DNA of 64,000 nucleotides from Alphaproteobacteria bacterium. GTDB taxonomy: Bacteria; Pseudomonadota; Alphaproteobacteria; Rhizobiales; Xanthobacteraceae. The notes beneath the pieces were generated by a model. It saw only the letters and a program-made list of their open reading frames with translations, was not told where the DNA came from and did no database searches. Numbering within the stretch: position 1 is the first letter of the stretch; every line of letters starts with the position of its first letter. Positions 32,025 to 39,393 of the stretch are shown here, piece after piece. The stretch lies in NCBI GenBank assembly GCA_005884685.1, contig VBAH01000007.1, positions 62,001 to 126,000 of the forward strand. The letters are read 5' to 3'. A program made the translations under genes and the position numbers.

Positions 32025-33605
32025 TTATGGGAAGTGCTCAAACCGCGCGCACCCGTCGCGCGCGATGCGCGGCAGCAAGTCCGTCTCCCACGCGAGATAA
32101 TCCGCCATCGCCTGGGCCACGCCGTCGGGACGCTCGTAGGGCTTGAGCCAGGCATCGATCGGCCCATCGGCCATGCGCGGATCCTCGGCGGTAAGCGGCA
32201 ACCCCGCGGCGCGCCAGGCGGCATTGCCGCCCGACAGGTAGCGCACCGGCAGCGGCGTGAAGGCGCGCACATCCGGCACCGCCAGGCCGGCGAGCACCCC
32301 GTCTTCCGAGGTCAGCACCACGTTGCGGCGCAGCGGCTCCCGCTGAATGAACCACTGGAGCCGCGACCGGATCGCAAACCAGCTGCCCGCAATGTGCGCG
32401 CTCAAATATTCGCGGCTGAGCGACAGGTCGATCACGGTTGCGTCGCTGCGCGCGAGCAGTTCCGACAGCGCGGCGGCGTCGATCGCGGCGTCGCGCGGCG
32501 CTTCGCCGAGCACGGGGTTTTCCGGAAATCCCTTCTCGGCGCCCGCCGCGACCAGCACGAACACCTCCTGCCAGCCCATCCGGCGCAGCCATGACGCCGT
32601 CATCACGGCACGCACTTCTCTGTCGTCCACGCACACGATGCGCGACTTCAGCGTGCCGGCGTATTGATCGGTCGCCTGCACCAGCTGCCCGCCCGGCGCC
32701 GACAGCGCGCCCGGGACGTGGCCGGCCAGGTATTCGGCCGGGTCGCGCACATCGAACACATAGGTGGTGCGGCGCTCGTCGGCGCGCAGCTGCTCGAGCG
32801 CCGCCTCGTCGATGCTGCGGATGCCGAGCTTGCGCGCGACGGCCTCGGCGGCGGCTTTCGCCCAAGCGAGCGCGCCATGTGAAACCTCCGGCGCGCGCTG
32901 CGACCGGCCGCTGTCGGGCCTCAGGCCCGCGAGGCTCCAGCCCATCGTGCCGTTGCGCAGCGCCACGACCTTGTTCGGCACGCCCGCGTCGATCAGCGAC
33001 TGGGCGCCGATGATCGAGCGCGTGCGGCCGGCGCAATTGACCACCACCAGCGTCTCAGGGCTCGGCGCCATGTCGTGCACGCGCAGCACCAGTTCGGCGC
33101 CCGGTACGTTCACGCCGGACGGGATCGAAACGCGGGAATATTCGTCGAACGGGCGCGAGTCGAGCACCACCATGTCGGCGCCGGATTGCATCAACGCGTG
33201 CAATTCGTCCGCCGAGACACTCGGCGTGCCCGCCTCATGCTCGACGAATTCGCCGAACGCCTTGCTCGGCACGTTGACGCCGGAGAACAGCTCGTAGCCT
33301 GCGGCGGCCCAGCCGGCGTTGCCGCCGTCGAGACTATGCAGATCGGTGTAGCCGGCCTTGGCCAACACCTTCGCGGCGCGCTCCGCAAGCCCGTCCGCGT
33401 CATCGACCAGCACGATGCGCGTCGCGCGGCGCGGCACGAGGCGCGCCATGCGCAACTCGAGCCGGCTTAAGGGAACCGACCGCGCGAACAACAGATGGCC
33501 TTCGGAGAACACCCCCTCCTCGCGCACGTCGATCAGCGCGAGCTCGTCCTCGTCGGTGAGCATCGCGCGCAGCGCCGCCGCGCCGACGCGCCGCACATCG
33601 GCCAT
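32025..33605 (-). CDS. Protein with four rhodanese-like domains
   Basis: Cytoplasmic protein of 526 residues built of four rhodanese repeats at about 5-105, 120-230, 255-365 and 380-480. Each has the DVRE/DSRPFDEY/DVRDPAEY/DLSLSREY-type entry motif and a GGNAAW-type exit. Only the second keeps a catalytic cysteine loop (VVNCAGRTRS). The first, third and fourth loops read VDDADG, VDDREV and TSEDGV and should be inactive for sulfur transfer. The start ATG lies 2 nt after the stop of the upstream cupin gene, so the two form a sulfur-metabolism pair. Confidence 0.92.
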   Translation of the reverse strand: MADVRRVGAAALRAMLTDEDELALIDVREEGVFSEGHLLFARSVPLSRLELRMARLVPRRATRIVLVDDADGLAERAAKVLAKAGYTDLHSLDGGNAGWAAAGYELFSGVNVPSKAFGEFVEHEAGTPSVSADELHALMQSGADMVVLDSRPFDEYSRVSIPSGVNVPGAELVLRVHDMAPSPETLVVVNCAGRTRSIIGAQSLIDAGVPNKVVALRNGTMGWSLAGLRPDSGRSQRAPEVSHGALAWAKAAAEAVARKLGIRSIDEAALEQLRADERRTTYVFDVRDPAEYLAGHVPGALSAPGGQLVQATDQYAGTLKSRIVCVDDREVRAVMTASWLRRMGWQEVFVLVAAGAEKGFPENPVLGEAPRDAAIDAAALSELLARSDATVIDLSLSREYLSAHIAGSWFAIRSRLQWFIQREPLRRNVVLTSEDGVLAGLAVPDVRAFTPLPVRYLSGGNAAWRAAGLPLTAEDPRMADGPIDAWLKPYERPDGVAQAMADYLAWETDLLPRIARDGCARFEHFP

Positions 33606-33607
33606 TC

Positions 33608-34144
33608 TCACGTCGCCTGCTGCGGCGTCATCCGCTGCACTTCGCCGGTCGCAAGATCGAAGCGCACGCGCTGGATGTTGTCGAGATTGGTGCCGGTGAC
33701 ACGGATGAAGCGCGCGCGGTCCGGATAGTCGATCGAGTGGATCTTGCCGTCCTGGTAGATGCCGGCGTGGCCGGGCTCGAGGCGATAGCGCTTCGCCTCT
33801 TTCAACGTCGCATGCTTGTCGTCACCGCCGACGCGCTCCCACTCGATCATGTCGGTGTATTTCGTCGCCTGCCCGTAGATCGCCCAGGATGCGCCGTGAT
33901 CGTGCGGCGGCGACTTGCGCGCCTTGTCGTTGACATGCGCGAGGACCTGGAAGCCGAGGTCCTTGTCCTCGTACAGCACCTTCAGGCCGGGCGGCACGTC
34001 CTCGCCGCAGGTCCGCGCCACGAACTCCTTGTTGGCGAGCAGCCGTTCGAGGTCGCTCCGCACCTTCTCGCGCCCCGCGGGGCCGGGGTCGCGCTGAAGC
34101 GCCGCGCGCGTGTCGGCGATGAATTGATCGAGATCGTAGGCCAT
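33608..34144 (-). CDS. Cysteine dioxygenase-like cupin protein
   Basis: Cupin of 178 residues resembling cysteine dioxygenase and related thiol dioxygenases. The iron-binding motif is in SPPHDHGASWAIYGQATKYT, with the third histidine in GKIHSIDYPDRARFIRVTGT. Such enzymes oxidise cysteine or another small thiol to a sulfinate with molecular oxygen. The ATG chosen follows GGGAGATCACC. It is translationally close to the four-rhodanese gene, whose persulfide chemistry fits thiol catabolism. The exact thiol substrate is not known. Confidence 0.85.
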   Translation of the reverse strand: MAYDLDQFIADTRAALQRDPGPAGREKVRSDLERLLANKEFVARTCGEDVPPGLKVLYEDKDLGFQVLAHVNDKARKSPPHDHGASWAIYGQATKYTDMIEWERVGGDDKHATLKEAKRYRLEPGHAGIYQDGKIHSIDYPDRARFIRVTGTNLDNIQRVRFDLATGEVQRMTPQQAT

Positions 34145-34197
34145 GGTGATCTCCCGGGTTGTTGGCGGGAGTTTCGCAAATTGGCCGGCAGTACGAA

Positions 34198-34278
34198 AGA
34201 GGTCCGCTCGTCCCCGCGAAAGCGCGGACCCAGTGCTTTGCAAAGAACCGGATTCCCGCTTCCGCGGGAATGAGCGGG
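34198..34278. repeat. Palindromic intergenic repeat, family H, copy 1
   Basis: GGTCCGCTCGTCCCCGCGAA with AAGCGCGGACCC, then GGATTCCCGCTTCCGCGGGA, give two adjacent hairpins between glmM and the cupin gene. A related element lies at 60926-60990. Confidence 0.65.
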
Positions 34279-34285
34279 ATAGAGA

Positions 34286-35629
34286 CTACGCCGCCGCCTT
34301 CGTCACGGCGTCCACGATGCCGTCGACGATTTCCTCGATCAGCACCTTGTCCTCGCCCTCGCCCATCACGCGGATCACCGGCTCGGTGCCCGACGCGCGG
34401 ATGATCAGGCGGCCCTGCCCGTCGAGGCGCGCGACCGCGCTCTCGATCGCCGATTTCACCTTGGCGTCTTCCAGCGGCTTGCCGTTGCGATAGCGCACGT
34501 TCTTCAGGACCTGCGGGAGCGGTTCGAAGCGGTGGCATACTTCCGACACCGGGCGGCCGTGCTTCTTCACCACCGCGAGCACCTGCAGCGCGGCCACGAA
34601 GCCGTCGCCGGTGGTCGCGTAATCCGACATGATGATGTGCCCGGAGGGCTCGCCGCCGAGATTGTAGCCGCCCTCGCGCATGTGTTCGAGCACGTAGCGG
34701 TCGCCGACCGCGGTGCGCTCGAGCGCCAGCCCGATTTTCTTCAGATGCCGTTCGAAGCCGAGCTTCGACATCACGGTCGCGACCACGGCGGGCTTGGCGA
34801 GGCGGCGATCTTCGAGCCAGCTTTCGGCGACGACGGCGAGCAGCTGGTCGCCATCCACCACCCGCCCCTTCTCATCCACGATCACGACACGGTCGGCATC
34901 GCCATCGAGCGCGATGCCGATGTCGGCGCGCATCTCGCGCACCTTCGCCGCCAGGGCTGCGGGCGCGGTCGAGCCGCATTCCCTGTTGATGTTGAACCCG
35001 TCCGGCTCGACACCGACCGAGAACACCTCCGCGCCGAGCTCCCACAATGCCGCCGGCGCGACGCGGTAGGCCGCGCCGTTGGCGCAATCGACCACCACCC
35101 GCATGCCGTCCAGCTCCATGGCGCGCGGCAGCGTGCGCTTGGCGAACTCGATATAGCGATCCTGCACGCCGTCGATGCGTCTGGCGCGGCCGATCTTCTG
35201 CGAATTGGCGAGCCGCTTGGCGAGGTCGGAATCGACCAGGTCCTCGATCTGCTTCTCGATCTCGTCGGAGAGCTTGTAGCCGTCCGGCCCGAACAGCTTG
35301 ATGCCGTTGTCGTCGAACGGGTTGTGCGAGGCCGAGATCATCACGCCGAGGTCGGCGCGCATCGAGCGGGTGAGCATCGCGACGCCGGGCGTCGGGATCG
35401 GGCCGGTCAACAGCACGTCCATGCCGACCGAGGTGAAACCGGCGGTGAGCGCATTCTCGATCATGTAGCCGGACAGGCGCGTGTCCTTGCCGATCAGCAC
35501 GCGGTGGCGGTGGTCGCCGTTCTGGAAGATGAGGCCGACCGCCTGACCGACCTTCAGGGCCAGTTCGGCCGTGATGACCCCGTTGGCGCGGCCGCGAATG
35601 CCGTCCGTCCCGAAATACTTGCGAGCCAT
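34286..35629 (-). CDS. glmM: Phosphoglucosamine mutase
   Basis: Interconverts glucosamine-6-phosphate and glucosamine-1-phosphate on the way to UDP-GlcNAc for peptidoglycan and LPS. The 447-residue protein starts [16 protein letters not shown]. It holds the phosphoserine loop [20 protein letters not shown], the metal loop [10 protein letters not shown], the sugar loop [10 protein letters not shown] and the phosphate loop [12 protein letters not shown]. The start is set by the family N-terminus with GAGGGG upstream; a longer frame gives an unrelated extension. In relatives this gene usually follows ftsH directly, but here about 6 kb of other genes intervene. Confidence 0.97.
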   Translation of the reverse strand: MARKYFGTDGIRGRANGVITAELALKVGQAVGLIFQNGDHRHRVLIGKDTRLSGYMIENALTAGFTSVGMDVLLTGPIPTPGVAMLTRSMRADLGVMISASHNPFDDNGIKLFGPDGYKLSDEIEKQIEDLVDSDLAKRLANSQKIGRARRIDGVQDRYIEFAKRTLPRAMELDGMRVVVDCANGAAYRVAPAALWELGAEVFSVGVEPDGFNINRECGSTAPAALAAKVREMRADIGIALDGDADRVVIVDEKGRVVDGDQLLAVVAESWLEDRRLAKPAVVATVMSKLGFERHLKKIGLALERTAVGDRYVLEHMREGGYNLGGEPSGHIIMSDYATTGDGFVAALQVLAVVKKHGRPVSEVCHRFEPLPQVLKNVRYRNGKPLEDAKVKSAIESAVARLDGQGRLIIRASGTEPVIRVMGEGEDKVLIEEIVDGIVDAVTKAAA

Positions 35630-35838
35630 CAATCCCCTCAGCGTTTCGGCCCATCGCTCCGGGCCGTTGTCTTCTGCTTCTTGGCGCGTCACCGCGCCGA
35701 CACATACTAGGGCTATCGCCGCGCAAATGCCTTCAAAAATTGTGAGAGATATTAACGTGGCATCCGTCCGCCTGTTGCCGCCGGCCGGGGCGCACCCTAC
35801 CATGCCGTAACGAAACGTTTGCCATTCGGGAGATCACG

Positions 35839-36981
35839 ATGCTGCGCCACGCTATCTTTGCGCTCTTTCTCAGCGCCGCCGTGAGTTTCACCGGCCCGGC
35901 GCATGCCGACGATTGGGGCCTCTGCAAGAACGAGAGCGCCTCGGCCGACAGCGCGATCGACGCCTGCACGCGCATCATCAAGAGCGGCAAGACCAAGGGC
36001 AACGATCTCGCCATCGCCTATTACAATCGCGCGATCTCGTTCCGCCAGAAGAAAGACAACGACTCGGCGCTCGCCGACTATAACGAGTCGCTCCGCATCA
36101 ACCCGAAGTACGCCAAGTCGTTCAACAACCGCGGCAACGTCTTCAAGGACAAGGGCGACCTCGACCGCGCGATTTCCGACTACAACGAGGCGATCCGGCT
36201 CGATCCGAAATTCGCGCTCGCCTACGCCAATCGCGGCGACGCCTGGGACGACAAGAACGACAGCGGCCGCGCCATCGCAGACCTCGACCAGGCGATCAAG
36301 CTCGATCCGAAATATTCTCGCGCCTACAACGTGCGCGGCGTGGTGTGGAAGAAGAAGGGCGATCTCGACCGCGCGCTCGCGGACTTCACCGACGCGATCC
36401 GCAACGATCCGAAATCCGCGATCGCCTATGCCAACCGCGGCGACGTATGGGACGACAAGGGCGATCAGGAACGCGCCATCGCCGATCTGAGCGAAGCGAT
36501 CCGGATTTCGCCGGATTACGCGCGCGCCTACAACATCCGCGGCGTGATCTACCGCAACCGCAACGATTTCGATCGCGCCATCGCGGATTACAGCCAGGCG
36601 GTGCGCGCCGACCCGAAGTTCACGCTGGCCTTCATCAACCGCGGCAACGCCTACAAGGACCGCGGCGACCAGGACCGCGCCATCGCGGACTATGGCGAGG
36701 CGATCCGCGTCAATCCGAAATCCGACGTCGCCTACATGCGCCGCTCCGAATCCTGGCTGAAGAAGGGCGACAACATCGCGGCGCTGCGCGACGCCGACCA
36801 GGCGGTCAACCTCGATCCGAAAGACCCGGCGAATTACGCCGCACGCGCTGCCGTGATGCGCGCGCTCAATCGCAACGACGACGCGATCGCCGACCTGCGC
36901 AAGGGGCTTTCGCTCAATCCGAATGCCACGCGCAAGCGCCAGCTCGAGGCGGCGCTGAGGGAGCTTGGCGCGAACCCCTAG
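35839..36981 (+). CDS. Exported TPR-repeat protein
   Basis: Protein of 380 residues with a signal peptide (AIFALFLSAAVSFTGPAHAD) and then about nine 34-residue tetratricopeptide repeats in series. These show as copies of LDRAISDYNEAIRLDPKFAL and AYANRGDAWDDKGD with small changes. The repeats form a superhelical protein-binding scaffold in the periplasm. High sequence similarity between repeats indicates recent internal duplication. No partner is evident nearby. Confidence 0.9.
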   Translation: MLRHAIFALFLSAAVSFTGPAHADDWGLCKNESASADSAIDACTRIIKSGKTKGNDLAIAYYNRAISFRQKKDNDSALADYNESLRINPKYAKSFNNRGNVFKDKGDLDRAISDYNEAIRLDPKFALAYANRGDAWDDKNDSGRAIADLDQAIKLDPKYSRAYNVRGVVWKKKGDLDRALADFTDAIRNDPKSAIAYANRGDVWDDKGDQERAIADLSEAIRISPDYARAYNIRGVIYRNRNDFDRAIADYSQAVRADPKFTLAFINRGNAYKDRGDQDRAIADYGEAIRVNPKSDVAYMRRSESWLKKGDNIAALRDADQAVNLDPKDPANYAARAAVMRALNRNDDAIADLRKGLSLNPNATRKRQLEAALRELGANP

Positions 36982-36989
36982 AGCCCTGT

Positions 36990-37085
36990 CGGTCTTGATT
37001 GAATCAGAGTTGGGCTCCAGCTTTTTTGTTGGAGCATGATCGTTTCCGAAAACCGGTAGCCACTTTTCGGGATCATGCTGTAGGC
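36990..37085. repeat. Rhizobial palindromic element (GGAGCATGATC type)
   Basis: Contains GGAGCATGATCGTTTCCGAA and its partner TTTTCGGGATCATGC around a central AACCGGT palindrome. This GAGCATGATC...CCGAAAA-CCGGT-TTTTCGG...GATCATGC element is one of the commonest intergenic repeats in Rhizobiales (RIME/RPE-like, recalled). A second hairpin CTCCAGC-N8-GTTGGAG precedes it. Confidence 0.75.
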
Positions 37086-37116
37086 GGCGCTGCGAACCGC
37101 GGTGCCGCGGATCCGA

Positions 37117-37443
37117 TCAAATATTCCATCCCTGCTTGCTATGGACGACGACGAGCGGCGCTGCGTCCGCGCGCGGCGCCGCGCCATGACCGAGGGTCGC
37201 TCCGAGGGTACCGATCGTCACTGCGCTGAGCAGCGCGGCGCCGATCAGGCCGGAGCGCGGGAACAGCAGGCAAAGGCCGGCCATGACCTCCAGCGAGCCG
37301 GCGGCGAGCTGGAAGCCTTGGCCGAGGCCGATCAGCTCGAGCGGCTGGACGATGACACCCGCTCCGCCGAGCTTGGCGCAACCCGCCGCGAACGCGATGA
37401 CACCCACCAGCACCTGCACGGCGTAGAACGCGATCGTCGTCAT
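37117..37443 (-). CDS. DoxX-family membrane protein
   Basis: Inner-membrane protein of 108 residues with four predicted helices. It begins IAFYAVQVLVGVIAFAAGCA, with the KLGG motif after the first helix. The segment GLGQGFQLAAGSLEVMAGLC is typical of DoxX proteins. Members are linked to redox or thiol stress at the membrane but lack a common defined function. The second ATG is preferred because GGGGACAGGC precedes it; the first lies four codons upstream. Oriented against its neighbours, it is probably a single-gene unit. Confidence 0.8.
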   Translation of the reverse strand: MTTIAFYAVQVLVGVIAFAAGCAKLGGAGVIVQPLELIGLGQGFQLAAGSLEVMAGLCLLFPRSGLIGAALLSAVTIGTLGATLGHGAAPRADAAPLVVVHSKQGWNI

Positions 37444-37627
37444 GCCTGTCCCCATTCCGGCGACGATGCCGACCGTCCGGCGGTTCGTCGTGCGCTGATC
37501 AGACGCAATCAGGGCGAGAGCCGGGAGTGGCAGAATTTGGGTTGGGGGTGTAGAAATTTGGCTCAGTCAACGGGCGGTGACGGGAACTTTCCTTGACCTC
37601 GGACGCGGCAGGACTTGGGGCGCGAGC

Positions 37628-38551
37628 ATGAGTGCGATCGGGGTCGCCAAGCTGGCGCCGACGCAGGCGGAGCGGGTGGCGGCGATCGCTGCACATCCGC
37701 AGCTGCCCGAGGCGATGCAGCTGCTCGCCTCCGGCTTGATCGATTTCTTCCAGGGCAGCCGGCTGCTCAACCTGATCGCGAGCGACCGCGGCCGCATGGT
37801 GATGGCGTGGATGGCGCTCTACCTCGACGCCGGCCATGACCCGCGCGATCCGCTCTCGGGGCTCACTGTCAATCGCTACAAGGCGCTGTGTGCGAGCACC
37901 GGTGTGTGCAGCCCGGGCAGAGGCGCGGCCATGCTGGGCATCATGCGATTTGCCGGCTATCTCGAGCCGGCGGGCCGCGCGCACCGGGGGCTGCCGCTGC
38001 GGCTGATACCGACCGAGAAACTCAGCGCGCAACAGCGCGAGCGCTGGCGCCGGCTGTTTCCGGCGCTCGCGCGCGTTCGCCCCGAGGGCGAGGTCGGCCT
38101 GGCGCTGATCGACCAGCCGGCGTTCCATAAGGCGTTCATTCGCGCTTCCGTCGAAGCGTACCTTTCGGGCAAACCACCGATCGATTTCGGCCCCGCCCTG
38201 ATGCCGTTCGCCGAGCAAAAGGCCGGCTTCATGGTGCTGATGAGCCTGCTGCTCTCGGCCTCGCCCGAGGATCGCATGCCACCGAGCGGACCGATGTCGG
38301 TTCCGGTGGCGCGCCTCGCGCGCCGCTTTGCGGTATCGCGAGCGCAGGTCAAGCATACGTTGCGCAGCGCGGTCGCCGCCGGTCTGCTCGTGCCGGACGG
38401 GCGGGACCCGGCGGCCTACCTGATCACTCCCACGTTGCGTGAGAGCCTGTTCGGCTTCGTGGCGGCATTGCTGCTGCTGTTGGCCGAGGGCATCGCGGGC
38501 GCGCAGGCGGAGCTCGACGCGGGCACCGCGCCGGTCGAGAACGTCGCATGA
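37628..38551 (+). CDS. Hypothetical protein with winged-helix-like region
   Basis: Protein of 307 residues with no signal peptide. The part around 215-265 (VPVARLARRFAVSRAQVKHT, then LRSAVAAGLLVPDG) looks like a winged helix-turn-helix, so it may bind DNA. The first two thirds are helical and unrecognised. The C-terminal stretch LFGFVAALLLLLAEGIAGAQ is hydrophobic. The start is the ATG giving SAIGVAKLAPTQAERVAAIA; the upstream extension is improbable. Its stop overlaps the start of the TVP38 gene by 4 nt (ATGA), which shows cotranslation of the two. Confidence 0.7.
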   Translation: MSAIGVAKLAPTQAERVAAIAAHPQLPEAMQLLASGLIDFFQGSRLLNLIASDRGRMVMAWMALYLDAGHDPRDPLSGLTVNRYKALCASTGVCSPGRGAAMLGIMRFAGYLEPAGRAHRGLPLRLIPTEKLSAQQRERWRRLFPALARVRPEGEVGLALIDQPAFHKAFIRASVEAYLSGKPPIDFGPALMPFAEQKAGFMVLMSLLLSASPEDRMPPSGPMSVPVARLARRFAVSRAQVKHTLRSAVAAGLLVPDGRDPAAYLITPTLRESLFGFVAALLLLLAEGIAGAQAELDAGTAPVENVA

Positions 38552-39132
38552 GCGAGCGCCTGCTTGCCCTGGCGCAGGCATGGGCGGAACTGGGCTTGGT
38601 CGGCTTGTGCGCGCTCGCGCTGGTGTTCGCGCTCGGCACGCTCACTGTCATGCCGCGCTTTACCTTCTATTCGATCGGCGGAGCGGTGTTCGGGCCGGCG
38701 GCGGTCCCGGCGGCGATGATCGGATCGCTGATCGGCGCGGCGGCCGCGTTCCTGCTCGCCCGCACGTGGCTGCATGAGGCCTTTCAGCGCCAGGCCGACA
38801 AGCGGCCGAAGTGGCGCCGCCTCTGTGCGGCGATCGACGCCGAGGGCTGGCGCATCGTGGCGCTGACGCGCGTCGTCTCGCCGCTGCCGGGCGGCATGAT
38901 CAATTACGTGTTCGGGCTGACAAGGATCGCATTCGTGCCGTACATCGTTGCGACCGCGGGCGGCTTGCTGCCGCCGATCGCGACGTTCGCAGGGCTCGGG
39001 ATGCTCGGCCGCATCGCGCTCTCCGACAGCCAACCGTCGCCGACCGAAGCGGCGATCTCGGCCGCGAGCATCATCGTCATGGGCATCACCGCGCTGCTGA
39101 TCGTGCGCCGGATGCGTGCGCTGCCGCATTGA
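38548..39132 (+). CDS. TVP38/TMEM64-family membrane protein
   Basis: Inner-membrane protein of 194 residues of the DedA/SNARE-associated superfamily. It has several hydrophobic helices and the family motifs FYSIGGAVFGPAAVPAAMIG, AFLLARTWL and RVVSPLPGGMINYVFGLTRI. The last includes the conserved Arg and Pro-Gly pair. Such proteins are thought to act in lipid scrambling or flotation of membrane components. Its ATG overlaps the preceding stop, so it forms a two-gene operon with the HTH-like protein. Confidence 0.88.
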   Translation: MSERLLALAQAWAELGLVGLCALALVFALGTLTVMPRFTFYSIGGAVFGPAAVPAAMIGSLIGAAAAFLLARTWLHEAFQRQADKRPKWRRLCAAIDAEGWRIVALTRVVSPLPGGMINYVFGLTRIAFVPYIVATAGGLLPPIATFAGLGMLGRIALSDSQPSPTEAAISAASIIVMGITALLIVRRMRALPH

Positions 39133-39393
39133 AGGTGACGCGCGCGGCCGCGCGAAGCCTGCTTGCGTGTTTCGCGAGTAACTAGCTGTTCAGGTTCCCC
39201 GAGGGGAACACATGGCACAAGCCGGCCATGAGGCATTCACATTTTGACCTTACGCCCGTGGCATCCGTTGCAGGGCGCGCGGGTACATTCCGCGGCAAAT
39301 CCTGTAAATTGAGCCTTGTTGTACGACGCAGATTATTGATTCGCTAACTGGGCTGTCCCAGAAGCTTGCGTCACTCGCCGGAGACCAGGTTTG

